Source: Pyxicephalus adspersus (taxonomy: Eukaryota > Chordata > Amphibia > Anura > Pyxicephalidae). Taken from it: a DNA stretch of 64,000 nt. The stretch is taken from positions 16,311,039 through 16,375,038 of the forward strand of contig NC_092863.1 of NCBI RefSeq assembly GCF_032062135.1, read 5' to 3'. Positions within the stretch are counted from its first letter, which is position 1. Each line of letters begins with the position of its first letter. Below are positions 24,718 through 37,194 of this stretch, piece after piece. The position numbers and the translations under genes are program-made. The notes under the pieces are model-generated. The model saw only the letters and a list, made by a program, of their open reading frames with translations. It was not told where the DNA came from and ran no database searches.

Positions 24718-27700
24718 ATGAGCTCATACAGCATTAGGCAAACCACTACATCCTCAGGATCCTCAGGTGGCCTGGGTTTATCTGGGTTAGGTGGTGGTTC
24801 AAGCAGAGTTTCCATGGGTAGCTACAGGGCACCTAGCATCCATGGAGGTAGTGGTGGCAAAAACATCTCCATCTCAACCTCAAGGGTGGTTTCTTCTGGG
24901 GCTAGTGGTCTTGGTAGCAGCTTAGGTGGTGGACAATGTGGTGTTGCTGGTGGTTTTGGTGGCTACTCATCTAGCTCCGGGTATGGCTATGGAAGTGGAT
25001 TTGGAGGTGGATATGGAAGTGGATTTGGAGGTGGATATGGTGGTGGATTTGGAGGTGGATTTGGAGGTGGAGAAGGTCTCCTGGCTGGAGGAGAGAAGGA
25101 AACCATGCAAAACTTGAATGACCGTCTGGCCTCCTACCTGGACAAGGTGCGCTCCTTGGAGAAGGCCAATGCTGAGCTGGAGATCAAAATCAGGGAATGG
25201 TATGAGAAGCAAGCTCCCAAACCTTCTAATGACTACAGCCAATACTACAAAATAATTGAGGAACTTCGTAACAAGGTAAGAGGAGTTTCACCACAATAAT
25301 ATTGATACCTGTCATCCAGCTATGAACCGTTATATGCAGACTATGTGAATCTATAATGTGAGAAGTCCAACCCATAGCAACCATTTCATTTTTTGTTTAT
25401 TGTAGCATATTCAGTTGAAAGATTTTTTTGTTCAGATTGATAATATGGGTTATCAGTATTACTGTTTCTCTTTTAATACCTCATTTATTAAATCATTATT
25501 TTAATATTATATAGTATGTTATTTTTATTAATGGCATATATCTGAACTGTTTCCGTTGTTCCATTATTCTAAAACTCACATAAACATTACAGTTATGCAA
25601 AACACAGAACATCTACAATTAGAAGAGCTTTATGTAAATGACACAATGACACAATACATAACATTAATTTAGTATAACGAGAATTTCATAATAAACCTAA
25701 TCATATCACATAACATGACCATCAACACACATGTACCTACTCAGTTACCTCCATATCCCATACTGAACTGAAAATATAAAAGCATCATTTTTCTATTGGT
25801 TTCTGTTGGCCACAATTACTTCTTAATTTATATCTAGACGCCCAAACTCTTTTAGAAACAAATAAAGCAAGGGCTTGATAATAAAAATATTGTCATTACA
25901 ATGACTATTGATCATATATATATAAAGAAACAAGGAAAAATAATGTGCACCTAAACACATAAATCACATCAGCTAATAAAAAATCAGTTTTCATTAGTCT
26001 GAATGCTCTCAATTGTACACATTTGATATCAAGTTGGTTGCTATGACTTATTGCACATCCTCTAGGTTCTTTTTTTTTGAAAACTCCATTCATCAAAGAT
26101 AATAATAAGCCAATATTCTTGTATTTTCACAATTCTTAGATCCAGAATGCCACCGTGGAGAATGCCAGCGTGGTCCTTCAGATTGACAATGCTAAACTGG
26201 CTGCTGATGACTTCAGAACCAAGTAAGAGAGTGATCCTTCCTTAGTTGTGGAAGACAGTATCATTGAACACAGTTCTTATGAGATACACCAAGATAAAAT
26301 GTACTCGTGTCACAAAGTTAAATCAGCTTTTTATTGTCTCTTTTTATTTAGGTATGAAACTGAACATGCCCTGAGACTTAGTGTTGAGGCTGACATCAAT
26401 GGCCTTCGTAAAGTTCTGGATGAGCTTACTCTTACCAGGTCTGACCTGGAGCTCCAGATTGAAAGCTTGAAGGAAGAGCTGGCCTATCTGAAGAAGAACC
26501 ATGAAGAGGTATGTAATAAAATGTATACATAATATAATCTCTGAGATAGTCTATCTAGACTCATATCTTCTAAAATATGGGTCTAGATAGACTATCTCAC
26601 TTTCCATCTGCCTGGTGGACTTGGTGCAAATCTGTTCCAATGAGCTCTGGTCTACTCCATGGCCTTCCCAAGATAAACACACCCTCACATTTCCAATAAC
26701 TTTTGGGAAGTAATTTTCAATAAAAATATGTTTTACGTTGTCATAGCAGTTTGAATATAGTGTCTTTGTTAAGAAGGAACAGTAAAGCACTACTGTTCTG
26801 TAGCACTTCACAGCCAGAAGCATAGTCCTAGCATGTAATGAGCAAATATGGCTGCCCCCATGTTCATAGTTCCTTTTAAATTACACACATACACATGTTT
26901 TAAATCATTACCACACATTGATGATATTATTCATATCAAACTGCTCTGTTTTACAAGTATATCTAAAAACCAATAAAAAGAATATTACTTTTCAATGTCC
27001 CACATTTTATCTCCACCCGCCAAGTGCTTATCACAAACATGGCGGCATTGAAGTACATGATATCTAAATTATAATTACATTTCTTATTATTTTTTATGCA
27101 AGGTGACACATTAGGTAAAATTATAGAACTTTATATTATACCATTTCTTACTAACTTCCTAACAAAATTAAATTCTTGTACACAGGAAATGAAAGCCCTT
27201 CGTGGACATGTTGGTGGCACTGTCAATGTGGAAATGGATGCCGCCCCAGCTGTTGACTTGACAAAGATCTTGGCTGACATGAGAGACCAGTATGAGGGTC
27301 TGGCTGAAAAGAACCGCAAAGAAGTTGAAGAATGGTACTTCAAGAAGGTAGGGCAGCAGTGCAATACTGAGGATTTTGCCAATACTGGCAGTATGCTCCC
27401 TTTAGAGACAAATGAAAAAATAGATAAATAAATTCATAGATTATGTACTAAAGAATAAGACAAGTGGTGTCACCACAAATTATGTAGACACTGTCAGGAA
27501 GGAGAGCAGTCCATTGCTACTCAAGGAACCTTCTAGAGTGATACAAGGTTTTCATAGAAATGAAAACTGTATGAAGAACAATGCCATTATTTACTGAATG
27601 TTTACTGTGACCTAACAGACAGAAGAACTGAACAGAGAAGTTGCAAGCCACAGTCAACAGATCCAGTCCAGCAAAACAGAAATCACCGACCTCAAACGTA

Positions 27701-28684
27701 CACTTCAAAGCTTAGAGATCGACCTGCAGACCCAGCTAAGCTTGGTAAGGTCTTGATTTAATTACCTATTTACTAAGAACATCCAACATCACCAGAATTT
27801 CTAACACATATTGGAACAATAGTATACAATATTGTCTTAAATATATCTCTCTACCCTTTATAGAAATCAGCACTGGAAGGAACATTGGCAGACACAGAAG
27901 GCCGATACTGTGTACAGCTCGCTCAGATACAAGAACTTATCAGCGGTGTAGAAGCACAGCTTGCCGAGTTGAGGTCAGATATGGAACGTCAAAGCTACGA
28001 GTACAAAATCCTCATGGATGTCAAGACCCGTCTTGAACAGGAAATTGCCACCTACAGACGCCTCCTTGAGGGAGAAGATGCTAAGTAAGTAGAACTTCAG
28101 AGAATGCAGCAATAAATCAATGGGCAAGGCTGAACTATGTTATTTAGTTAGCCATATTATTGAAATCAAATCAGTTTGCAATATTTAGGTTGCATAAAAT
28201 GATAGAATTGATCAAAATTCCAATAATAAATTATTAAATAAATGGATGGTACAATAAATACTAGTTGTTGATCACAAAGATTGATCTAAACTGTCCATAA
28301 TATCTTTTGAAAATAACTTGCCTAGCTTAATAATGCCAAATGCTTCTTTATTTTGAAACTTAAATTTAATTCTTGTTATTTTCTCTTTTCCTTCCAACAG
28401 CATTCACATCAAAGAAAGTAAGTACAATTCCTATGAACTTCTAATTAACTTATTTTCCAATGATTTGAAAAGGAAACACAATTAGTATGATATCAATAAT
28501 AAGTAATGGTATCCTGGTATTGGTCAGAATGTTGATTGACTGTTATGATTTTTGCCCTATACACTAAGTATTTTTTTAAATTTTAGACCCTCAAGTCACA
28601 CGTCAAGTCCGTACCATCATTCAGGAAACGGTAGATGGAAAAGTTGTTTCTACAAGCGAGAAAGTTCACCAATCGAAGTATTAA
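24718..28684 (+). CDS. Type I keratin, gene 1 (8 exons, 473 aa)
   Basis: Exons: 24718-25275, 26140-26222, 26352-26508, 27186-27347, 27619-27744, 27864-28084, 28401-28417, 28587-28684 (stop TAA 28682-28684). All introns are GT-AG and the frame stays open. The head (1-125) is rich in Gly and Ser with GGGYG/GGGFG loops. The rod runs from about 126 to 433, opens with the helix-initiation motif [20 protein letters not shown] and ends with the helix-termination motif [15 protein letters not shown]. The tail is about 38 residues and ends in KVHQSKY. Exons 2-6 (83, 157, 162, 126, 221 bp) match the standard type I keratin gene structure. The product would pair one-to-one with a type II keratin to form epithelial intermediate filaments in the cytoplasm. 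It resembles larval frog type I keratins, but the exact orthologue cannot be named from sequence alone. Gene 2 is its close duplicate. Confidence 0.95.
26543..26598. repeat. Hairpin in intron 3 of keratin gene 1
   Basis: Arms GAGATAGTCTATCTAGAC (26543-26560) and GTCTAGATAGACTATCTC (26581-26598) are perfectly complementary over 18 bp. Allowing one mismatch extends them to 24 bp, leaving an 8-nt loop. The hairpin starts 34 bp after the exon 3 donor and is absent from the homologous intron of gene 2. Confidence 0.85.
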
Positions 28685-28952
28685 AGGAATATCAGATTCA
28701 AAATCTGGCACAGATATCTAACTAAATGAACTCTAATAAGAATACTGTAAGGTGATATACAGTTATTGACGCACCTATATTGCTGAGGAACCACTGGCAT
28801 ACCTCACCAAGACTATGCCCGATCTACATCAAATCATGAAATGGAAAAATGAAAACCATCAATTGCTGATATATTGTGCTGGATCATTCACTCTGTAATG
28901 TCTATGTTTTTCTTATGCTACTTCTTGAGGCCTCCTTTTATCTCGTTTATCT

Positions 28953-28958
28953 AATAAA
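28953..28958 (+). terminator. Polyadenylation signal, keratin gene 1
   Basis: AATAAA sits about 270 bp after the stop codon in a context (CTAATAAAG, then TTTATCACGCACTTTTGTGT) conserved downstream of genes 2 and 3. A GT/T-rich element follows within 30 bp. Confidence 0.8.
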
Positions 28959-28984
28959 GCTTTATCACGCACTTTTGTGTTCTT

Positions 28985-30600
28985 TGTAATTGTTAATAGT
29001 AATGTGGATTTGTAGGGTAATCTAAAGTAGTTAATAAGAAAATATTTTACTATAATAGTTGATTTTATTTTAGATTCAATCTTTTTTGTATAGGCCTTTC
29101 TAGGCTTTACAGATGTTTTACACTAAAAATTGGGAAATCCCCCAACACAGACAGGTGCTTTGCCATTATTTCCCCACATCCCCCTTTTTCATCCCTTTTT
29201 ACTAAATACAGCAGCAAGATCAACACAGCTTGTGAGTTTCATGGCCAAAGTGACCATTTATTAGCAAACAAAATACATTTATGAAGGTACAACAAATAAA
29301 ACAATGCACATATGAACAAAGGTTTAACAATTAACATAAAAAACAGAAAACATAGTAACATGTTTTAAAAACTCTTTCAACAACCATGCCCCCACTGTAT
29401 TCCACTATCTCCACAAGGTTACAGGTCCTCAAAGCTTTAAACCATCTCCAACTTGCCACCACCCTAATCCAATTTTTCCAGCCACACCACACTTAGGAAC
29501 ACTATTAGATGCAGCCCCTTACCAAAATGAAACCTTGAGGATCACCACCTCTTCTTACTTTATACCATACCCACCACTGGACAAGATACACCAATGAACA
29601 CTGCTTTTGAATACCTACAACTACGTCCACCTAATTTCTTGGTCCTATTCCCTAAACCTTCAAATAGGTTGAGAAATGGGTAACTTTCTCCCACAGAACT
29701 TTCTGGCAGGTGACCTCATCCCCTTACCTTTTCCATTCTATAACCTCTCACCCCTGTCTGCCTCTCTGTCTTACAAAATCCACTAGACCTGAGCTTTTTG
29801 TCATCTCATGACCTTAACTCTAAACCTGGTGTCTCCCTAACTCCCCACTCATGCTAGCCTTCCACCTACAGTTCTCTTCTGTTACTTGGCTTCAGGCAAT
29901 TCCTTTATTATCTGAACCATTCCAAAACTCTGATGCCTGTATGCCTCCTAAATGTGACTTCAATACACCAGTTAGGAGTGACAGACACGTTTTTTGTCAA
30001 TCACATTCTTCTCCTCTACTATTTACGATGAAATTGTAGATACTGTTATGATGAAGAGAATGATGAAAAATAGTCCAGAAAACTGCTTAGTAAATTACTA
30101 TATATGTAAGGACCTATAATGACAATCCTGGAGAAGGATTTATGAGGTATGTAGAGAAACATTACATAGATCTGTCCTATTCACCTAACATCAGAAGTGT
30201 TCAGGGTTGTACACTGAACCTAAAGTACTGCACTCAGTAGGTTATCACTGTGGGGATGCAATGGGGGATGATCAAACCCCATTGCTCTGCAGAAACTTTT
30301 GCAGTTATGAGATCTGTACTGCATATTGGGGGCTTTGTGGTGTGACATGGGAACCTGAAGGCACCAATGTAGCATATATGATGGGGGTACTTATATATGT
30401 TATTTTGGTCTCCAGGGGGCTTACAACGTGCACTACAGGTGTGGAGGTGCACACAAGCATAAGGCCTATCTCAAGTGGGGGATTGTAAGGTTCATAAATG
30501 CGGTTAATTTGATCAAGAACCTCCACAAACTTGTTCATCATGTTGTTTATGTTGTATCAGATATTGACCCAAGGATCCCAAGAGCAGTAAAGAAATTATT
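28985..30600. other. Intergenic, 3' flank of gene 1
   Basis: A block at about 30085-30200 (AGTAAATTACTATATATGTAAG, quoted as AGTAAATTACTATATATGTA) matches about 45340-45450 downstream of gene 2, so the duplication extends into the 3' flank. The remainder holds no recognised gene. Confidence 0.55.
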
Positions 30601-30604
30601 AAGT

Positions 30605-31460
30605 TGAAGGTGCACAATAAAGAAGTAAAACAAAACTCCCTCCCGTATTCCTTACCTGGAATCACCTCTGCCGTCAGGCTAGTAGGCTAGTGTGGCTCGT
30701 GTCGACAGTACTCAACAGGACATGGTCATAAAAATATTATTACTCCACCAGCACACTGAGCCCAGTGACAAAGAGAGAATCCTGTGACCAATAATAGCAT
30801 AGAAACTCACCTTGCTGCTCTTATGAGTGTGGAAGAATTATGGCGCAGAGATGGAATGTGGCACTGGCGCTCAATTTGTAATGAACGCAATGAGAATTGT
30901 GGGGACAGGGTTTACATTAGGGTTACAGGGCTGTAGGTCTTCTATGCAGGCCAAAAACATGTCAGTCACAAATACCTGACCTGATAGATGCTTTTTTGGC
31001 TGAAAAGGAACACATTCACATAGGCACACTCCAATATATTGGTTTTCCAGTGGAGTGAAAAATGATGTAGCCACAAAATGTGTGTTTGTGGGGAAGGGGA
31101 TATGGAATGTTGCTACTCTATATTAAAGCAACTTATTATGGAAACAGCTTCCCGTTCCCAAAGGTGTATTGCTTAAGAAAATCAAGGACGTGATTTGCTT
31201 TTACATCATTAGCCTGTAAAAGTAATAGTTGGTTCTATTTGGTATTGCTGGCAAGACCTTTTTGGTGATGTAATCAGGGACTTCAGCTGCTCCCATCAAG
31301 TCACACCTTGGGACAGACCAGTACCCATCACACATACTCTGCCATACTGGGATGCCTTTCTTCAGATAGGCTTCTAATGTGGAATTAGATCCTACTGGTG
31401 CCATTCAAGTGGCAACCTGGACAGCCATTCACTCCGCCATCCCATTATAAAAGGTTATTG
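30605..31460. repeat. Low-copy duplicated non-coding region, copy 2
   Basis: This copy matches parts of 21500-22790 and 36190-36480 (see the first copy). Landmarks are GAAGTAAAACAAAACTCC, GACATGGTCAT, GCTACTCTATATTAAAGCAA, AACAGCTTCCCGTTCCCAAA and GGGACAGACCAGTACCCATC. Segment order is partly permuted relative to copy 1. Confidence 0.65.
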
Positions 31461-31634
31461 TGTTTGGTTCTTTTAAGGGGTCTCCAAGCGGACCATCAGA
31501 GATGACACAGTGGATCCAAATAAATAAAGGTTTAATGTTGCAACTTAAAAACTCAAATGCTTGGCAGTTAAAGCATAGAAATTCTGATTAAAACAAGGAA
31601 ATACATCAATCTTTATAGGTATACAGAGTTATTC

Positions 31635-32909
31635 CCCTAAGGCAGGGGTCAGCAACCTTTACTATCAACCTTTACTTCCAGTAAAGAAAAATAGTCTGGA
31701 GTCGCAAAACATAACACAGTTTATAAACTTTTAAAAGTTTTAATATTTTTAAAATTTTACCTGTTACAACAAGTGTGCATGTGTAGGCCTACTTTGAAAT
31801 AAATTAAACACTGAACTATGCCCCTAGAAGCCTCCAGCTTCTAACGTATCATCCTGTTACATTAGCTGGAGGCTTCTAACGTAACAGGGTAGATTTTTTT
31901 GATGGGCAGAGTTCTTTATGTTCTGACGATGCCTTAGCGATGACATTTTAAGGGGTGTTAGCCACAGGTGTACCCCATTTGCAGCTTTAATTTTGTTCAC
32001 CTGTAACCCCCAATCTTGAATAATTGGGATTCAGGTGCTAGAAGCCTCCAGCAATGTGTAACAGGGTAGATTATTTTGATGGGCAGAGTTCTTTATTTTC
32101 TGACGATGCCTTAGCGATTCAATTGTAGGTGGTGTTAGCCATAAGTGTCCCCCACTTGCACCTCTATTTTGGTCACCTGTACCGCCTCCCCCCCGTTTCC
32201 AGAGAAATTGGGGTTCAGATGCTAGATGCTTCCAGCAATGTGTAACAGGGTAGATTTTTTTGATAGGCAGAGTTTTTATGAATTTTTAGGAGGTGTTAGC
32301 CACAGGTGTCCTGTACTTGCACCTCAAATTTTTTTCACCTGTACCCCCGTTTCCAGATAAATTGGGGTTTAGGTGCTAGAAGCCTCCAACAATGTGTAAC
32401 AGGGTAGGGGTTTTTTGATGGGTGGAGTTTTTAGGAGGTGTTAGCCACAGGTGTCCCCCACTTGCACCTCTAATTTTGTTCACCTGTACCCCCTTCCTGT
32501 TCCAGAGAAATTGGGGTTCAGGTGCCTCCAGCAATGTGTAAAGGTAGGTTTTTTTGATGGGCAGAGTTCTTTATGTTCTGATAATACCCTAACAATTAAA
32601 TTTTAGGGGGTGTTAGTCACAGGTGTCCCCCACTTGCACCTACATTTTTGGTTTTGTACATCTCCCCATTCCAGAGGAATTGGGGTTCAAAGGAGGGGGA
32701 TGTCATTGTACACACCCATTTGTACACGCCCCGTGGTAGATTTATTTCACTGGTAGATTTTTTTCATTAGAACACCGGATAGGGAATCCCCCTCCTCCGC
32801 AGTGTCTTGGGAGGAAGGGGATCCCCCATCAGAGATCTCCCCGCGGCAGCCGAAGGGAGCCACAACAAGCAGGCTGAAGAGCCGCAGGTTGCAGACCCCT
32901 GCCCTAAGG
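31635..32909. mobile_element. hAT-like non-autonomous transposon with 8-bp target duplication
   Basis: The element proper is 31643-32901 (1259 bp). Its left end is CAGGGGTCAGCAACC and its right end GGTTGCAGACCCCTG, forming terminal inverted repeats. An exact 8-bp duplication CCCTAAGG flanks it (31635-31642 and 32902-32909), the hallmark of hAT transposition. No transposase remains. Most of the interior is a tandem array (see the separate entry). Confidence 0.9.
31826..32700. repeat. Tandem array of about 150-200-bp units inside the hAT element
   Basis: About five diverged copies carry, in order, AGAAGCCTCCAGCAATGTG, AACAGGGTAGATTTTTTTG, GATGGGCAGAGTTCTTTAT, GGTGTTAGCCACAGGTGTCC, CCACTTGCACCT and GAGAAATTGGGGTTCA. 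Units start near 31826, 32036, 32218, 32373 and 32515. The first unit also contains a short inverted repeat (CCTCCAGCTTCTAACGTA / GCTGGAGGCTTCTAACGTA). Confidence 0.85.
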
Positions 32910-35310
32910 GAAGGCCTATGCCATCATCTATATATCATCAAGCCACAGGGTCCAATGAAGGACCTCGGAAGTCCAAATAAGTACAATAGTTCACAAACCG
33001 GTTATGGGGTGGTAGTGTCCCATGGTCGACCTTTTGACACCGAAAAGATCTTTCCTTTATCTTTTTCTTCTTGTCAATCATGTTAGCTGTAGAGTTTCAA
33101 ATGGTGTCTAGGTAATAGATAACATTGTGTAAGTGTAATGACAGCACATCAAGTTTTCCTTTACTGTGAAGCAACACAGTGAAGCAGAACAGTATTAGTT
33201 TTTCATATAAGCAACAAATATTGTATATTCTATATACGGACCCCCTAGATTTTTATCTTTTTTCCCTCCTCTTGATCCTATTTGAGCCTATCTTTCCCTC
33301 CTGTTCATGATATAACAGATTCATAGTGCTACATTCACCTCCTTGAGAGACCTTTTCTCCAGGATGTGAATCCCTTGTCAGGTCTAAGGGGTGGTCTCAT
33401 TCACTACTACAAATACATCTTGAATCTATTGTAGGGGGGCTTCTCTGAGATAATGGGGTCTGCCTACATTCCTCTAACTTTAGTACATCTGGCAATAAAA
33501 CATGTTTTATAAAGCATTTACACAAATATAAGGTATAATATATTCAGAAAATTAAAAATAGCTCCTTTTTGTATATTACTTCCTATGCAAAAAGAAAAAA
33601 AAAAAACTTTGCACACTTTTATTTTCACATATAAAGTAATATGGGTCTCTGCGCATACACATAGACTTTATTAGTGAAGGAGCTCATCACATCTACAAAT
33701 ATAATACAGTAAAAAAGCAGTATAGGACAAAGCATTGAACAACATATTTTCATTCTCTTTCTGATATAGCTATAAAAATTTGTTACATTTACACAATTTG
33801 ATCATTTTTCTAATCTTAACCAAAATTCCTACTATACAATCCTATATTCTCTTGTAATTTCATTATTATATTGGTACACCAAAAAAGTTCTCTTTACAAA
33901 TCCTAATTTATTAAAGTGGAAGTATCAAAGGTATATCTTCAGAATTTGTTGGTCTATACATACATATCATACAACTAAATTATCTCTTCAAGTTGCTTTC
34001 TGGTGCAATTAAACAAACTAACGTAGGCAATTAATAAAATTGTCATGTAACAGATCTAACATGAACGGATATTCGAAGTTTTCTCATCTTTTGTTGGTGA
34101 TTGAACTTCCTTGCATTCAGGGTGTAGCCAAGTCTCTTTACCTTGTACTCTAACAGCTGTGATAGGAGTCAGGAGCACTAATTGGGATTCCAAGCTGCAT
34201 TTTGTAAAGTTGTTCATCAGCACACACTCTCCTGACTTCAGGCTGCATATACCAGGATTTTGCAATAGAAGAAACACTTTTGCACATACATTAGATAAAG
34301 GTTTTTTAGTAAAATCTGATGCTTTGGCACTTTCACTACTAACTGTCTAAGCCTTTTGCTTAAAACATATTTACACAAACTAGTTTATTCACAGCTACCA
34401 ATTTAGTTGATCTGCAGGCACTGAAATAGGTAGAAAGGTTGTTCCAAAAAACATTTTCTTGGTCCCTAAAACTTTACATATTATCACTTTTTTAGTATCT
34501 TGCTTTTTCAGTTCTAGACAATAATCTGTGACCTTTGTAACATTTGCACACTCCTTGCCTCTTATTAGCTCTTCAGTAATCCTCCGTCTCACTTTCCTTT
34601 TCACCATATTCAGCCAATTGTAGTGGTATGGTGTCAAAGTTTACATTATACTCTATAATATTATATTCTGTAAATTACCTTTATCCTTCCCAGGGTGTCC
34701 TCAACTACTCATATTGCATGCAGTTAAAGCAATAACCTGGAAGTTTTTTCCCTTGGCATCCAGCAAACTTTGTGTTTCCAATGAAGAGGGACTGCTGGAC
34801 ACTGATATGCACTTGCTGCATTCTCAACCAAATTATAATGTTTCTTGTCTTTTCCGATTGATGATATGACATTTTTTAGTCATTGTGACTATCAGCATAG
34901 TAACAGGGATTTGTGCATTTGTCATCTCCACTGGCTTAAGCACAGCTGTATTTGCTGAGTCTCCTAAGTATCCATATTCAGTCAGTATGTATATGTAACT
35001 GCAGAGCTTATTGAACAACTATAGAAGGATTAAAAGGAGGGGTAGGTGTTGCCTTAACTTCCGGAGACTGTGAATTTAACAGGGATTCCTTAATTATGGC
35101 AGATTTTGAAGTCCCTGGCTGTGTTTGATAACTCTTCAAACTTCCATTACTATTGTCTATTTTATCACCTCTCCAGTGTTCTCATTTCACTTGTCTTTTC
35201 AATCTTTTCCAATTTTTTAAACCTAATTTTAATTATCTTTAATTCTAAAGTTTTTATACAAAACTTCAAAAAATGTAGGATTTTAAAGAATGTTCAATCT
35301 CAATAACACA
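32910..35310. other. Intergenic, no gene seen
   Basis: This is AT-rich non-coding DNA. Open frames on both strands are 61-94 codons without recognisable domains or splice context. Confidence 0.5.
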
Positions 35311-35312
35311 CA

Positions 35313-35470
35313 GTTCCAAAAACATGCAGTAAGGTTAATTGGATTCCCCTCAAAATTGACCTTAGAATACATTAATGACATATGACTATGGTAGGGACAT
35401 TAGATTGTGAGGTCCTTTGAGGGACAGCTAGTGACACGACTATCGACTTGTACATCGCTGCCTAATATCA
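35313..35470 (+). repeat. Retroposon-tail repeat, copy 2
   Basis: Begins CCAAAAACATGCAGTAAGG and continues with TTGACCTTAGAATACATTAA, TGACATATGACTATGGTAGG, TTAGATTGTGAGG and GAGGGACAGCTAGTGACA. Same family as 14651-14770 and 53831-53917; the reverse-oriented copy at 51287-51545 is the most complete. Confidence 0.75.
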
Positions 35471-35780
35471 GTTATCCCCAAGCTTTTACACGTTGTAGAC
35501 CACTAAATGCACGGACATAAAGGGGAAGAAACTTCACCCCCAGAGTGACATCATTATGACAGAACCCGTCCACCTGTCCAGAGACACAACCTGCCCACCT
35601 CCCCGAGCCTGAGATCCCTCTGGAAGACATGGTCTGCGGCTTTGGCCGATGTGCCCCCCTAAGAGAGGTCCTTCTCTTGACCCCGCTGGTGGGTGCATCA
35701 CCCAAAACGGCGGCCCAGCTGTCAGAGAGCTGCAGCTCAGTTAAACAGACACAGTTAAAACCTTTATTGCCTACACAATC
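35471..35780. repeat. GC-rich probable repeat
   Basis: This compositionally distinct, GC-rich block opens with CCCCAAGCTTTTACACG and GTAGACCACTAAATGCACGG. It produces an open frame on the minus strand (35472-35705) with no recognisable domain. It is likely a transposon fragment; the family is not identified. Confidence 0.4.
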
Positions 35781-35856
35781 TCATCCTCAGAGGGATTACA
35801 TATAGATTTATGTATTTGTTATATATATAACGTTTTTTCATGTATGTATTTATTTA

Positions 35857-35882
35857 TGTATTGTATATATATATATATATAT
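35857..35882. repeat. (TA)n microsatellite
   Basis: A run of about ten TA dinucleotides. Confidence 0.9.
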
Positions 35883-36189
35883 TTGATTATGATTTGATTA
35901 AAAAAATTGATTATGGAATGACGAACCCCCCAAAAAAAACAAACAGCCAAACTTCAGGGACTGCGCATGTCCCAATTATAGGCGAATTTGTAACAGCTAT
36001 GCGCATAACAACGTGCATATATGTGCGTGTACATTAAAACACATGCTGGCACGAAGAACTGACATAGGACCTCTATGGGGACTACTGTTGGCTGGGAAGG
36101 GTCCGGAGCCTTAACTCAATGACACTTTGTACCTTTCTATGTCCATACCTGGTCAATACCATGAGCTATAAGGAAACTTGGGGAAAGCT

Positions 36190-36480
36190 ATCCAAAGCAG
36201 TGAAGAATGATAGCACAACAGATTAGGAGATAGCTACTCTACATTAAATTAACTTAATATGAAAACAGCTCCCCATTCCCAAAGATGCATTGCTTAAAAT
36301 TTGAGCAAGTAGTCTGCTTTTGCATCATCAGCTGGTAAGCAATAGTCATCTCTATTAGTAATACTCCATAATGTTGATGGAAACACCTATGGTAATGTGA
36401 TTCAGGCAAATTAAAGGATCAGTCTATGCGAAAGTGATATTGTGGTTCTAAATGGAGCCTGGTGACCTGAGTGAGCCTTT
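36190..36480. repeat. Low-copy duplicated non-coding region, copy 3
   Basis: This copy matches the later part of 21500-22790 and part of 30605-31460: AGCTACTCTACATTAAATTA, AACAGCTCCCCATTCCCAAA, TTTTGCATCATCAGC, CAAATTAAAGGATC, GGAGCCTGGTG. It lies upstream of gene 2 as copy 1 lies upstream of gene 1, which fits a shared ancestral flank. Confidence 0.7.
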
Positions 36481-37194
36481 TGCTGTGTACTGTATTTTGG
36501 ATACTTAATAATGAGGTTCCTGAAGAAATTCCTAAATCTGTTCCTGTCTATCTAGAAGTTTACCACCTTGCCTCCAATTTACAGCAGACCATTATTTGTT
36601 GAATTCTGCTTTAGACAATGGTGATTTCTTAGCCTATGTCCATTCTGACATGAGCGGATATAAAAGGATAGGGTGCATATTAATGGATTGCCATAACCCC
36701 CCCCCCCCAACCACCACTTTAAAGCAAATTTGAAGAGTATATATGTCCAAGAGACTAGCTTTCCAAAATATGGTTTGCATCAGAACCTAAATGTATCAGT
36801 CTTTTACCTGAATTACTTATAATATAAATGTTGGATTTTATCTTGTATGTTATCAAATAAAACTTGGTATTTTTTCTACACGTGATTCTTAATTATTACA
36901 ATAATTTGGGTTCAAAAGGAAAAAATCCCTAGAGAAAGCTCTTCCAAAAATTGCACCAATCAACATTGCTTTATTAAAAAAAGAAAGAAAAAATGTGTTT
37001 TTGGGGTATATCTAGATGTTTGGAAAGAACTTCCCTATATATTATACTAATCAACATGTGTTTTATTAAAAAGAATGGAATGAAAAGGTATTTGTGAACA
37101 GCCATGGGTTATTTTACGTTACAGTTCAATTGTATTTATAATTGAAACGGCTATTAACAAAAGAAATTATGACAAATTATGAAATCTTTATTAT

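Noticed and set aside
24926..25242. Open frames in other frames of keratin exon 1 (also 39613-39941)
   Set aside because: These are shadows of the glycine-repeat coding sequence, with repeated Val-Asp-Leu-Glu or Ser-Lys-Ser-Thr patterns.
32802..33086. 94-codon frame at the end of the 31.6-32.9 kb element
   Set aside because: It crosses the transposon boundary and has no transposase motif.
35472..35705. Arg/Gly-rich minus-strand frame
   Set aside because: It lies in a GC-rich repeat-like block and resembles no known protein.
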